Assembly (NCBI RefSeq): GCF_001693275.1
Contig: NZ_CP016477.1
Coordinates: forward strand, 1,984,001 to 2,048,000
Reading direction: 5' to 3'
DNA length: 64,000 nucleotides
Source: Picosynechococcus sp. PCC 7117
Lineage (GTDB): Bacteria > Cyanobacteriota > Cyanobacteriia > Cyanobacteriales > MRBY01
This document shows positions 54,733 to 64,000 of the stretch, in pieces (the stretch's first letter is position 1; the number at the start of each line of letters is the position of its first letter). The notes below the pieces were generated by a model. The model did no database searches and was not told the DNA's origin. It saw nothing but the letters and a program-made list of their open reading frames with translations. A program made the position numbers and the translations under genes.

Positions 54733-55593
54733 TTAGAAAAGACTGAGTTGTTCTGGTTCGGGGGTGAGCTGCTGCCAGGGGAGGGACGGCACTGGAATCT
54801 GGGCTTGCTGTAGTTGTTCTTGGAAATAGCGGGCATGGCCGGGGGAGTGATCTTCGATGGGACAGTGCATGAAGAAATAGATGGAGTGGCCAGCGGCATA
54901 CCATTGCTGAATCTGCCGGCACCATTGCTCGAAGTAGGGCTGATTTAAGGAACGTTTGGGATGGCTGATAAAACGGACAATGGCTTTCTGGTTCGTTACT
55001 GTTGGGATCAGCGGCACTTCTGGTTTGGGGCGTTGGGAATGGGCCTGGGGGTTATCGGGGCAATTGTAAATGGGGCGGGTATCTAATAGAACTTTACTCA
55101 CACTGTGGTGAGCGAGCAGGGTGTCAAGGCGATCGCGGTGGGGCGCTTGAAACCAGTCGAGGTGGCGTACTTCTACGCCTAGGGTGACGGGAGAATCTGC
55201 TAGAGCGAGTAGAAATGCCTGTAGATCGTCGTAGTAATTCGGGGAATAGTAAGGGGGAAGCTGGGCAAAGATACAGCCTAGGCGATCGCCTAAAGGTGCA
55301 ACCCGGTCGATAAACGCCTTTGCCTGGTCTAATTGAGCCATTAACGGGCCTTGGTGGGTCACGGTCTGGGGAAATTTCAAGCAAAAGCGGAATTCGGGGG
55401 GTGTTTGTTCCCGCCAGCGTGTCACAGTTTCGGCGGATGGCACCGCATAAAACGTCGTATTTCCTTCTACGGCATGGAGGCGATCGCCATAGAGCCTCAA
55501 AAAATCTTTCGCAGCACTGCCCCTTGGGTAAAAATCCCCTAACCAACCCCGGTAGGCCCAGACTGCACACCCCAAACGAAATTCCTGTACCAC
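54733..55593 (-). CDS. DUF72 (YecE-like) protein
   Basis: The 286-residue TIM-barrel-like protein starts at GTG 55593 and has the DUF72 marks. These are FRLGCAVWAYRGWLGDFYPRGSAAKDFLRLYGDRLHAVEGNTTFYAVPSAETV in its first 55 residues, then FCLKFPQTVTH, LGCIFAQLPPYY, VEVRHLDWF and FISHPKRS. The family is widespread and has no proven activity. GGGAG is about 11 bases upstream of the GTG. It lies between the apc promoter and nblA and diverges from nblA. Confidence 0.85.
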   Translation of the reverse strand: MVQEFRLGCAVWAYRGWLGDFYPRGSAAKDFLRLYGDRLHAVEGNTTFYAVPSAETVTRWREQTPPEFRFCLKFPQTVTHQGPLMAQLDQAKAFIDRVAPLGDRLGCIFAQLPPYYSPNYYDDLQAFLLALADSPVTLGVEVRHLDWFQAPHRDRLDTLLAHHSVSKVLLDTRPIYNCPDNPQAHSQRPKPEVPLIPTVTNQKAIVRFISHPKRSLNQPYFEQWCRQIQQWYAAGHSIYFFMHCPIEDHSPGHARYFQEQLQQAQIPVPSLPWQQLTPEPEQLSLF

Positions 55594-55764
55594 GAAGACA
55601 TTTCTCCCTACTGCTAGTTTGGCTGTCCCTGATTTTTACTGATTTTATCTAGAAATCCAGACAAACAAGTATTTTTACTCATTGCTTTGTTCACTTTGAG
55701 CAACTTCTTGGGGGAAGAATCGCTAAAAACGAATTGACGCAATCACACAGTTGTCAATAATTGT

Positions 55765-55777
55765 TTACAATATGTAA
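55765..55777. promoter_or_regulatory. Palindrome upstream of nblA
   Basis: TTACA-ATA-TGTAA is a perfect 5-3-5 palindrome 75 bp upstream of the nblA ATG, in the spacer shared with the divergent DUF72 gene. It could bind a dimeric regulator. It is not an NtcA site, since the arms are in the opposite order. Regulation of nblA by nutrient starvation is known in other species, but the protein acting here is unknown. Confidence 0.3.
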
Positions 55778-55851
55778 TAGTTGGCCGGGTATTTCTGCAT
55801 CAGTAGAAATTCAGCCCAGTATTAATTGTCAAAACTGTTCAGGAGATAACT

Positions 55852-56031
55852 ATGTTTCCAACAAATAACGAACTCTCATTAGAACAACAATTCAGTCTCC
55901 GTTCCTTCGAAAGCCAAGTGCAACAGATGAACCGTGAGCAAGCCCTGGAGCACCTCGTGAAACTTTATGAGCAAATGCTCTCACGGGAGAATATGTACAA
56001 AGAAGTGATCAAACACCAATGGGGACTCTAG
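55852..56031 (+). CDS. nblA: Phycobilisome degradation protein NblA
   Basis: The 59-residue helical protein runs from ATG at 55852 to TAG at 56029, with AGGAG seven bases before the start. The sequence LSLEQQFSLRSFESQVQQM, then REQALEHLVKLYEQMLSRENMYKEVIK, has the NblA family pattern of a LEQQF..RSF start and a conserved Leu/Tyr/Met helix. NblA binds phycobiliproteins and ClpC and triggers disassembly of the phycobilisome during nitrogen or sulfur starvation. It stands 1.6 kb upstream of apcA, so synthesis and destruction genes for the same antenna are neighbours. The gene is below common length cut-offs. Confidence 0.9.
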   Translation: MFPTNNELSLEQQFSLRSFESQVQQMNREQALEHLVKLYEQMLSRENMYKEVIKHQWGL

Positions 56032-56280
56032 GGAATAGTCCAAATGCTGGAAACAGCACTAATAGTCCGGTTTATTTCGACTAAGAGCATCCACTGGTGA
56101 ACGTGAATATTTTTCACTGGCCTCCTTCTCAAGCCTGATCACAACGGCATCACGCTAGGGATGTGGGGGTAGGGAAAAAATTCCAAACGATTTATTGACT
56201 TGCAGTTCAACTTCTTCGGGGAGAAGTGCTACCGTAAAGAAAATTTTGATTCTTAGCCCACAATTTTTAGCGATATTGCC

Positions 56281-57153
56281 ATGTTTCATAGCGCCTTAGT
56301 CTGTACAGATTTTTCCGATGGCTTAGATCGACTCACTGGCTGCATCGCAAATCTGGTACAGGGAGGACTATCCCGGATTGTTTTTTTCCATAGTGTGCCC
56401 CTCTGGACAGAAGGCAATATCCCCCGCATTGACAAAGAAAAAGTTGCCGCTGCCCAAGCCCATCTTTCCAAGGCCCTCACCCAGGTGCCGGCTGGTGCAG
56501 ATGTCAAAGTAGAAATTGTTTCTGGGAATGCCCTCGATAACATTCCCCAAGTCCTTGAGCAATATCAATGTGATGTCATCTTGGTGGGCACCCCCATCAA
56601 AAATTTAATCCAAGAAAAAATGTTTGGCAGTACGAGCCTGGGTCTGATCAAGTCTCTGAAAAAGCCGATCATGATCCTCCGGCCCCAGATTGTCTCTACC
56701 TATACTTGTGAGGAGTTGGCGCTGCGTTGCCGCCATCTGTGGCGATATCTGCTGCTTCCCTACAATGGCAGTGATGAGGCGAAATATTTAATTGAACAGG
56801 TGAAGACTTTTGCAAAAAATGCGCCCCAAGGGGCGATCGCCAATTGTTTTTTGTTGTCTGTCTTTGATAATTCTGGTATCCAGCGCATTCAGATTGAATA
56901 TCTCCAAAAAGAGGCCGAGGAAAAACTCGCGAAGGTTAAAGGAGAGCTAGAAGCCTTGGGACTGACGGTCAAAACCGCCGTTAAAATCGGCAATCCTCTC
57001 AGTGAAACCCTTGATATTGCCGTCAAAGAAGATATTAGTGCGATCGCCATCGCCAGCAAACCCCGCAATCAACTCCTTGAACTCACGGTACATAGCTATG
57101 CGAGCGATTTGTTGCACCGCAGTTGGTTCCCGACCCTATTTTTCCCGATGTAG
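56281..57153 (+). CDS. Tandem universal stress protein (two UspA domains)
   Basis: The 290-residue protein has two Usp-like alpha/beta domains. The first (about 1-135) has CDVILVGTPIKNLIQEKMFGSTSLGLIKSLKKPIMIL, where the usual nucleotide-binding Gly-x2-Gly-x9-Gly-(S/T) appears in modified form. The second (about 150-290) ends IAIASKPRNQLLELTVHSYASDLLHRSWFPTLF and also lacks a clean Gly-rich loop. It may therefore be of the type that does not bind ATP. Double-Usp proteins respond to stress in many bacteria. The 249-bp spacer after nblA shows no clear terminator. Confidence 0.82.
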   Translation: MFHSALVCTDFSDGLDRLTGCIANLVQGGLSRIVFFHSVPLWTEGNIPRIDKEKVAAAQAHLSKALTQVPAGADVKVEIVSGNALDNIPQVLEQYQCDVILVGTPIKNLIQEKMFGSTSLGLIKSLKKPIMILRPQIVSTYTCEELALRCRHLWRYLLLPYNGSDEAKYLIEQVKTFAKNAPQGAIANCFLLSVFDNSGIQRIQIEYLQKEAEEKLAKVKGELEALGLTVKTAVKIGNPLSETLDIAVKEDISAIAIASKPRNQLLELTVHSYASDLLHRSWFPTLFFPM

Positions 57154-57317
57154 GTAATCTGGCATCAAAATAAAGGCGATTGATAAAGGCGATCGCCCTT
57201 GCCGCAATTCAGACCGTTGATTTTGTTGAAAATCAAGGGATTTCTGGAGAAAAACTCAAATGTAACGAATTGCAAAGTATAATGAACAACATCTAATTTT
57301 TAGTTGTCGTTCGTTAG

Positions 57318-58751
<1,434 letters not shown>

Positions 58752-58887
58752 AATCAGTCTGTGGGAGACTTCTTGACAAAATTAAGATTAATTTCCCATT
58801 TGACTCGTACAATGCGACAATCATTATGGCTTTTTTTGCCCACGGGGAGGCCCGGAAACGACTCCCCAGACACTTCGCCCGCAACGC

Positions 58888-59829
58888 ATGCTGCAATTGT
58901 CTAGACTTCAACCTTCCCCACCCACTGCCTCGTCCTTCATCTCCCGTGAAGAGGCCTACGAATATTGTCGTACTGTTACGGCGATGTATTCTAAGACGTT
59001 TTACCTAGGCACCCTCCTCATGCCCAAGGAAAAACGCGAGGCAATTTGGGCCATTTATGTCTGGTGTCGTCGCACCGATGAACTGGTTGATGGGCCAGAA
59101 GCGGTTAATACTACCCCAGAAACCCTCGATCAATGGGAGCGGGATCTCGAATCTGTATTTGCGGGGCAACCGGTTGCCGATCCAGATGTGGCCTTGGTGG
59201 ATAGCTTGAATCGCTTTCCCCTCGATATCCAGCCCTTTCGGGACATGATTGCTGGGCAACGCATGGATTTATATCGCAGTCGCTATGAAACATTTGAGGA
59301 CTTGGAGCTCTATTGCTATCGAGTCGCTGGGACTGTGGGCCTGATGTCCGGGGCGGTCATGGGTTTAGAAAATCGCACGAATACGGCCCCCTGGAATCGC
59401 CAAAGCCAGTCTCAGATGCCGACGGAAGAGGCGATCGCCCTAGGGATTGCCAATCAACTAACAAACATTCTCCGGGATGTGGGGGAAGACCGGGGCCGTG
59501 GTCGCATTTACCTGCCCCTAGAAGATTTAGCGTTATTTAACTATTCCGAAAAGGACTTGTTCGCGGGGGTCATCGATGAGCGGTGGCGATCGCTAATGAA
59601 ATTTCAAATTAAGCGGGCCCGCCATTACTACCAAATTGCCGAGCGGGGAATTCGGTCGCTCCATCCCGATGCCCGCTGGCCGGTGTGGTCTGCCTTGATG
59701 TTGTACCAAGGGATCCTCGATATCATCGAGAAAAATGACTACGATGTCTTTAACCGCCGCGCCTATGTGCCGACGGCCAAGAAAATGGTTTATCTACCCG
59801 TCGCCCTACTGCGATCGCAAGTGTTGTAA
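58888..59829 (+). CDS. crtB: Phytoene synthase
   Basis: The 313-residue enzyme is a trans-isoprenyl diphosphate synthase of the squalene/phytoene class. It has both Asp-rich motifs, DELVD (CRRTDELVDG) near residue 65 and DVGED near 195 (NILRDVGEDRGRGRIYLP), plus YCYRVAGTVGLM. It condenses two GGPP molecules into phytoene, the first committed carotenoid step. It follows crtP and supplies its substrate, while crtH at 16509 acts later. The start ATG at 58888 gives the family length. Confidence 0.97.
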   Translation: MLQLSRLQPSPPTASSFISREEAYEYCRTVTAMYSKTFYLGTLLMPKEKREAIWAIYVWCRRTDELVDGPEAVNTTPETLDQWERDLESVFAGQPVADPDVALVDSLNRFPLDIQPFRDMIAGQRMDLYRSRYETFEDLELYCYRVAGTVGLMSGAVMGLENRTNTAPWNRQSQSQMPTEEAIALGIANQLTNILRDVGEDRGRGRIYLPLEDLALFNYSEKDLFAGVIDERWRSLMKFQIKRARHYYQIAERGIRSLHPDARWPVWSALMLYQGILDIIEKNDYDVFNRRAYVPTAKKMVYLPVALLRSQVL

Positions 59830-59891
59830 ACCATTAACGTCAACGGATTTTTACTGAAGCCAAGAAAAAGGCGATCGCCAAGTTTTATTTG

Positions 59892-60287
59892 TTACTCTCC
59901 GATTAGGCGATGAATCTGTTGCAGAAAATCATCATAATCAACCACTGGCTTAGAAATATACCCCTCAGCCCCACTCTTGCTCAGGAAGGTTTCGCGATCG
60001 CCTTGCATCGCGTGGGCTGTCACTAAAATCACTGGAATTTCCTTCGTCTGGGGATCTGCTTTGAGCATTTGGGTAATCCGAATTCCATCCACTGACTCCC
60101 CTTCATAGAGACTTGCCGTTAGGGAAACATCCATCATCACCAGATCAACCTTTCCCGCTGATGTTAAGGCCATAATTTCCCCGACATTCTCAGAGCAGAG
60201 CACATCAAACTGGCCCCGTTTCTGCAAAATTGTGCTGAAAACACGCACATTAATCGGATCATCTTCAACTATCAATATCGTGGCCAT
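59892..60287 (-). CDS. Single-domain response regulator (CheY-like)
   Basis: From ATG at 60287 the product has 131 residues and consists only of a receiver domain. The acidic pair is in ILIVEDDPINVRVF, the phospho-Asp in VMMDVSL, Thr in VTAHAM and Lys in ISKPV. No output domain is present, so it signals through protein contacts. Similar stand-alone receivers with EDDPINVRVF starts are common in cyanobacteria, and their partner kinases are usually unlinked. A TTG at 60323 would add 12 residues. Confidence 0.9.
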   Translation of the reverse strand: MATILIVEDDPINVRVFSTILQKRGQFDVLCSENVGEIMALTSAGKVDLVMMDVSLTASLYEGESVDGIRITQMLKADPQTKEIPVILVTAHAMQGDRETFLSKSGAEGYISKPVVDYDDFLQQIHRLIGE

Positions 60288-60606
60288 AACTACTTTCTTG
60301 AGATTAGGGACAACTGCAAACAATCAATTCTGGGATTCACTATGGCGTAATCACTGGGGTCTTGCGGGCCATTGAGCAGAAGCACAATATATCATCTCTG
60401 CCACCTCGATTATTACCCCCTTAAATTAAAGACATCGCGTAACTTATTTCTACCCAAAGCAAAGCGAATCCATAACAATGTTTTTTGCGACAGAGAGCCC
60501 TATGCCTTTATGGTGAAAAAGATGCAAACGCTTGTAAAGATTTAAGAATCAACAGTATATTCCTTGAAAACAGCGTTCCCCATTATTGTCCAATCAGCAT
60601 AAATTC
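60288..60606. other. Divergent promoter region, 319 bp
   Basis: This spacer lies between the response regulator gene (minus) and gyrA (plus) and should hold both promoters. No specific element, RNA gene or coding frame could be assigned with confidence. It lacks HIP1. Confidence 0.5.
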
Positions 60607-63123
60607 ATGGCACAACAACTCGATCTGCTCCAGTCCGGTCACATTATCCCGACAGCGCTCCATGTGGAAATGGAACAGTCCTATATGGAATATGCGATGA
60701 GTGTGATCGTCGGACGGGCATTGCCGGATGTGCGGGATGGTCTTAAACCAGTGCATCGGCGGATTTTGTATGCGATGTATGAGTTGGGCTTAAGTCCGGA
60801 TCGCCCTTACCGCAAATGTGCGCGGGTGGTGGGGGATGTGTTGGGGAAGTATCACCCCCACGGCGATCAGTCCGTTTATGATGCGTTAGTGCGGTTGGTG
60901 CAGGATTTCTCGACGCGCTATCCGTTGTTGGCGGGACATGGAAATTTTGGTTCGATTGATAATGATCCGCCGGCGGCGATGCGGTATACGGAAACGCGGT
61001 TATCGCCCGTGAGTTTTGAGGCGATGTTGGCACAGATTAGTGAAGATATTGTTGATTTTACGGATAATTTTGATGGGTCGCAGCAGGAGCCAGTGGTGCT
61101 GCCGGTACAGTTGCCGATCTTGCTGCTGAATGGCTCTTCGGGGATTGCGGTGGGGATGGCAACGAATATGCCGCCGCACAATTTGGGGGAAGTGGTGGAT
61201 GGGTTGATCGCTTTGATTGATGATCCAGAAATTGAGGATGAGAAGTTATGGGCAATTATTCCTGCGCCGGATTTTCCGACAGGGGGAGAAATCGTTGATC
61301 TCGCTGGGGTGCGCGACGCCTACCGGACGGGACGGGGCATTATTCCGATGCGGGGCATTGTCCATTTGGAAGTGCTGCAGGTGGGGCGGAAACGGAAGCG
61401 GGATGTGAATGCGCTGGTGGTGACGGAACTGCCCTATCAGGTGAATAAGGCGGCGTGGATTGAAAAGATCGCGGATCTGGTGAATGATGGCAAGATTGCG
61501 GGGATTTCGGATATTCGGGATGAGAGCGATCGCCAAGGGATGCGGGTAGTGATTGAACTGAAGCGGGATGCGGAACCGGAGAAGGTTTTGAAGCTGCTTT
61601 ATAAGAAAACGGCGTTACAGTCGAATTTTGGGGCAATTTTGCTGTCTTTGGTGAATAATCAGCCGCGCCAGTTGTCGTTAAAGGCGATTTTGCAGGAATT
61701 TCTTGAATTTCGAGAAGAAACGGTCACTCGGCAATATCGGTATGAGTTAGAGCAGAAGGAAACGCGGCAACATTCGGTGGAGGGGTTATTACTCGCGCTG
61801 AATAATTTGGATGCGGTGATTGATATTTTGCGGAATGCGGCGGATGGCACGACGGCAAAACAGCAGTTTCAGGCGGCATTGGGGTTTAGTGAAAGTCAGT
61901 CGGATGCGATCTTGGCGATGCCGATGCGACGGTTAACGGGCTTGGAACGGCAAAAACTGGAACAGGAGTCTACGGAACTGGCGACGGAGATCGCCAAGTT
62001 AAATAAGTTGTTGAGCGATCGCCACGAATTACTCAAGGCACTAAAGCGGGAATTGCGCAGTTTAAAACGGAAATTTGCCGACCCGCGTCGCACCCGTTTA
62101 CCGGATGTGCCATCCCCTGAACCGGAACCTGTTACAGTCGAGGCGGAGCCAGACACCCCCGCAGCGACCCCGAAGAAAAAACGCCAATCCCGCAAAAAGG
62201 AGGAACCTGTGCTTGCCCTCCTGCCGCAACTAACGGAGACTTCCCATGTGGCGATCGCCGCGTCGGGGGGAGTGTATTGGGGTAATGATGATGCGGGGCT
62301 ATTGGACGAGGAACCGACCATTTTTAAGGCGCAGATTGGCACGCAGGAAAATTTAATCGTCTGCACCGATCAAGGGAAAGCTTTTCCGGTGGCGATCGCC
62401 GATTTACCCTACCAAGAACAGCGGGATAAACCCCAATTAATCGATTTATTACCGGATCATGCCCTACGGGATAATCATCAGCCGATCACCCAGTTTTTAT
62501 TGCCCAATAATTTAGCAGAGTACGATTTACTTTTACTTACAGCCCAAGGACGAATTAAACGTCTCCCGGCGATCGAACTCGAAAGTTTCACCAGTCGCGG
62601 CTTGAGTTTGATTAAGCTCAAGGATAAAGACACCCTCAAATTCGCCTGTTTCGTGAAGGGGGGTGAACAGGTGGCGATCGCCGTCAGCAGTGGGCGGGTC
62701 TTGCATTTACCCGTAAACGATCACGAAATCCCTGTCATGGGCAGAACCTCCCAAGGGAACCAAGCCCTGCGCCTCCGCTTTAATGAGCAAATTGTCGCCT
62801 GTGTTCCCTGCCAACGGCACAACGAACTTTACTTAATCTCCGAGGAAGGCTACGGCAAAAAATTAGCCGCCAGCAGCTTACGGCTCGGTAAACGGGGTGA
62901 TATGGGCAACCATGTGATGCGCTTTGAATCAAAAACCGATCTGCTCCTCACACTTTTCGTTCCCGATCAACAGGAATCCCTGTTGGTAAAAGATTCCCGA
63001 GAAAACCTCGATCTGTTGCCTTTAAGTAAATTTAATCTGGCTGAAAAGGATAGCGCCGGACAAAGACTGGTGAAATTAACTGGGGGCGATCGCCTCGTTA
63101 ATTGTTATCTGAGTGGGTCGTAG
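60607..63123 (+). CDS. gyrA: DNA gyrase/topoisomerase IV subunit A
   Basis: From ATG at 60607 the product has 838 residues. The N-terminal breakage-reunion domain has [42 protein letters not shown] and the active Tyr in [11 protein letters not shown]. The C-terminal DNA-wrapping blades follow. A charged Pro/Lys/Arg linker of about 45 residues (near 500-545, including [13 protein letters not shown]) separates the two. The GyrA box QRRGGKG, needed for wrapping in classical gyrase, is not found. The protein may therefore behave more like ParC, although cyanobacterial copies of this type are usually named gyrA. A TTG at 60586 would add seven residues. Confidence 0.88.
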   Translation: MAQQLDLLQSGHIIPTALHVEMEQSYMEYAMSVIVGRALPDVRDGLKPVHRRILYAMYELGLSPDRPYRKCARVVGDVLGKYHPHGDQSVYDALVRLVQDFSTRYPLLAGHGNFGSIDNDPPAAMRYTETRLSPVSFEAMLAQISEDIVDFTDNFDGSQQEPVVLPVQLPILLLNGSSGIAVGMATNMPPHNLGEVVDGLIALIDDPEIEDEKLWAIIPAPDFPTGGEIVDLAGVRDAYRTGRGIIPMRGIVHLEVLQVGRKRKRDVNALVVTELPYQVNKAAWIEKIADLVNDGKIAGISDIRDESDRQGMRVVIELKRDAEPEKVLKLLYKKTALQSNFGAILLSLVNNQPRQLSLKAILQEFLEFREETVTRQYRYELEQKETRQHSVEGLLLALNNLDAVIDILRNAADGTTAKQQFQAALGFSESQSDAILAMPMRRLTGLERQKLEQESTELATEIAKLNKLLSDRHELLKALKRELRSLKRKFADPRRTRLPDVPSPEPEPVTVEAEPDTPAATPKKKRQSRKKEEPVLALLPQLTETSHVAIAASGGVYWGNDDAGLLDEEPTIFKAQIGTQENLIVCTDQGKAFPVAIADLPYQEQRDKPQLIDLLPDHALRDNHQPITQFLLPNNLAEYDLLLLTAQGRIKRLPAIELESFTSRGLSLIKLKDKDTLKFACFVKGGEQVAIAVSSGRVLHLPVNDHEIPVMGRTSQGNQALRLRFNEQIVACVPCQRHNELYLISEEGYGKKLAASSLRLGKRGDMGNHVMRFESKTDLLLTLFVPDQQESLLVKDSRENLDLLPLSKFNLAEKDSAGQRLVKLTGGDRLVNCYLSGS

Positions 63124-63289
63124 AAGCCATAAAAAAGAGGGGATTAATTTCCCCTCCGTGGTCATTGCCTTTGAGCTTGTTTTTGAGCATTTTATTGCGT
63201 TTTTTTAGTTGCCGTTGACGGGCCGCGCCGCCTTTGCCTTTGTCGTTACGACCCCGACGCCGGGGACTTTCCCAACTTTTGATGCGCAT
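63098..63289 (-). CDS. Possible small basic protein, uncertain
   Basis: From ATG at 63289 the frame gives 63 residues, with a strongly basic first half ([36 protein letters not shown]) that could bind nucleic acid. Against it, no ribosome site is seen, the last residues overlap gyrA in antisense, and a leftward terminator sits inside the frame. I do not recognise the family. The basic block may be a real short protein or part of a leftward RNA. Confidence 0.3.
   Translation of the reverse strand: MRIKSWESPRRRGRNDKGKGGAARQRQLKKRNKMLKNKLKGNDHGGEINPLFFMASTTHSDNN
63130..63157 (-). terminator. Leftward intrinsic terminator between gyrA and the ABC-2 gene
   Basis: On the minus strand GAGGGG pairs with CCCCTC around an eight-base AT loop and is followed by six or seven T. 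The T-tract points leftward, so it serves a minus-strand transcript, yet no firm gene lies there. The hairpin could also stall gyrA transcription, but without a T-tract in that direction. Confidence 0.7.
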
Positions 63290-63423
63290 CGGATTAATGG
63301 TAATTTTCTGAACTTCTTTTTTCGACAATAACACAAATAGCCTAGATTTTTCTGCGCGGCCTAAAACTCAGCCATGGGTTAGACTTTCAGCCTATGATAA
63401 AAACGACTTTTTTCTGGGAGATT

Positions 63424-64000
63424 ATGGTGCGATCGCCGTTTCGAAAAGCACAGGTTTTATTCACCACCTACTACGCCTACATGGTGGAATATCGGGCCGA
63501 GCTATTTTTTTGGGTACTCAACTCGTCCCTACCGATTATCCTGTTGGGGGTGTGGACAGAAGCCTCGAACCAAGTGGAGTTGCCCCTGTCTGCGATTGAA
63601 TTTGCCCGCTACTTTATCGCCGTCTTTTTTATTCGCCAACTGACTCTCGTCTGGGTGATCTGGGAATTTGAAAAGGAAGTCTCCCAGGGAAAACTGTCCT
63701 TTGCCCTACTCCAACCCATTGATCCCGTTTGGCGACATTTTGCGAGCCATGTGTCGGAACGGTTTGCTCGCCTGCCCTTTAGCATTGCCCTGGTGCTCTT
63801 GTTTTTTGCCCTTTATCCCCAGGCATTTTGGGTACCGAGCTTGACCCAGGTGTTGCTCTGTATTCTCACAGCGGCGATCGCCTTTGGTCTGCGTTTCCTC
63901 CTGCAATACACCTTTGCGATGGCGGCCTTTTGGGTGGAACGGGCCAGCGCCATCGAACAAATTTGGTTTTTGTTTTATATTTTCCTCTCTGGCTATATCG
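63424..64000 (+). CDS. ABC-2 family transporter permease, 5' part (continues beyond window)
   Basis: The frame is open from ATG 63424 to the window end, 192 codons. The start MVRSPFRKAQVLFTTYYAYMVEYRAELFFWVLNSSLP and the later EFARYFIAVFFIRQLTLVWVIWEFEKEVSQGKLSFALLQPI match ABC-2 permeases of the DUF990 type, which form a pair with a second permease and an ATPase. TM helices are seen at about 27-45, 62-82 and 115-180. GGGAG lies just before the ATG. The substrate is unknown, and partner genes would lie to the right. Confidence 0.82.
   Translation, partial: MVRSPFRKAQVLFTTYYAYMVEYRAELFFWVLNSSLPIILLGVWTEASNQVELPLSAIEFARYFIAVFFIRQLTLVWVIWEFEKEVSQGKLSFALLQPIDPVWRHFASHVSERFARLPFSIALVLLFFALYPQAFWVPSLTQVLLCILTAAIAFGLRFLLQYTFAMAAFWVERASAIEQIWFLFYIFLSGYI

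Noticed and set aside
55741-55851. Possible NtcA site upstream of nblA
   Set aside because: No GTA-N8-TAC arrangement was found. The visible palindrome has the arms as TTACA/TGTAA, which is the wrong order.

Overview
The window is chromosomal DNA from a cyanobacterium. It carries phycobilisome core genes (apcA, apcB, apcC), the phycobilisome degradation adaptor nblA, the cytochrome b6f genes petC and petA, three carotenoid genes (crtH, crtP, crtB), the nitrogen regulator pair pipX-pipY, and the HIP1 palindrome GCGATCGC at about one copy per kb. Gene content and sequence style suggest a unicellular, moderate-GC Synechococcus/Picosynechococcus-type strain close to PCC 7002. That placement is by eye and not a database match. 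No insertion sequence, prophage, CRISPR array or rRNA operon is visible. The window opens inside recG and closes inside an ABC-2 type permease gene.

Layout. 1-4.0 kb: recG end, an EamA transporter, a DUF3386 protein and an AT-rich GGDEF-EAL gene. 4.0-10.1 kb: a two-domain PPK2 kinase, then a Crp-like regulator with an M61 peptidase, ilvE and gloB. 10.5-15.5 kb: glgB, a small membrane protein, tRNA-Cys, hisA and a SpoIID-like protein. 15.8-20.9 kb: an unknown membrane protein, crtH, rpmF, a DUF389 protein and an orphan pstB. 21.2-25.0 kb: four collinear genes (FHA protein, TIGR03943-type membrane protein, PLD/EF-hand/HhH lipoprotein, TPR protein). 25-34 kb: recQ, an ExoD-like gene, htpG, gmhB with a GT9 glycosyltransferase, ispD and an FHA-GAF-adenylate cyclase.

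34.2-45.2 kb: AMIN and DUF3067 genes divergent from petCA, an HD hydrolase, a tight miaB/MEKHLA/membrane protein cluster, then pipX-pipY-sepF-proC-cofH-ccsA. 45.3-50.3 kb: a very acidic KGK-domain protein, tilS, sigF and a DnaJ-like protein. 50.3-56 kb: an FHA-fused class A PBP, apcABC, a DUF72 gene and nblA. nblA encodes 59 residues and is easily missed. 56.3-64 kb: a double Usp protein, crtP-crtB, a CheY-like regulator, gyrA and the ABC-2 permease.

Shared themes. Light harvesting and electron transport are represented by apcABC, nblA, petCA, ccsA and the carotenoid genes. Nitrogen and carbon sensing is represented by pipX-pipY, with a perfect NtcA-type palindrome upstream. Second-messenger signalling is represented by a cyclase, a Crp-like protein, a GGDEF-EAL protein and a MESH1-like HD protein. 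Three separate FHA-domain proteins suggest phosphothreonine signalling that reaches the cell wall. The most unusual items are the PLD/EF-hand/HhH lipoprotein with its neighbours, the acidic KGK protein, and the NtcA-type site between miaB and pipX.
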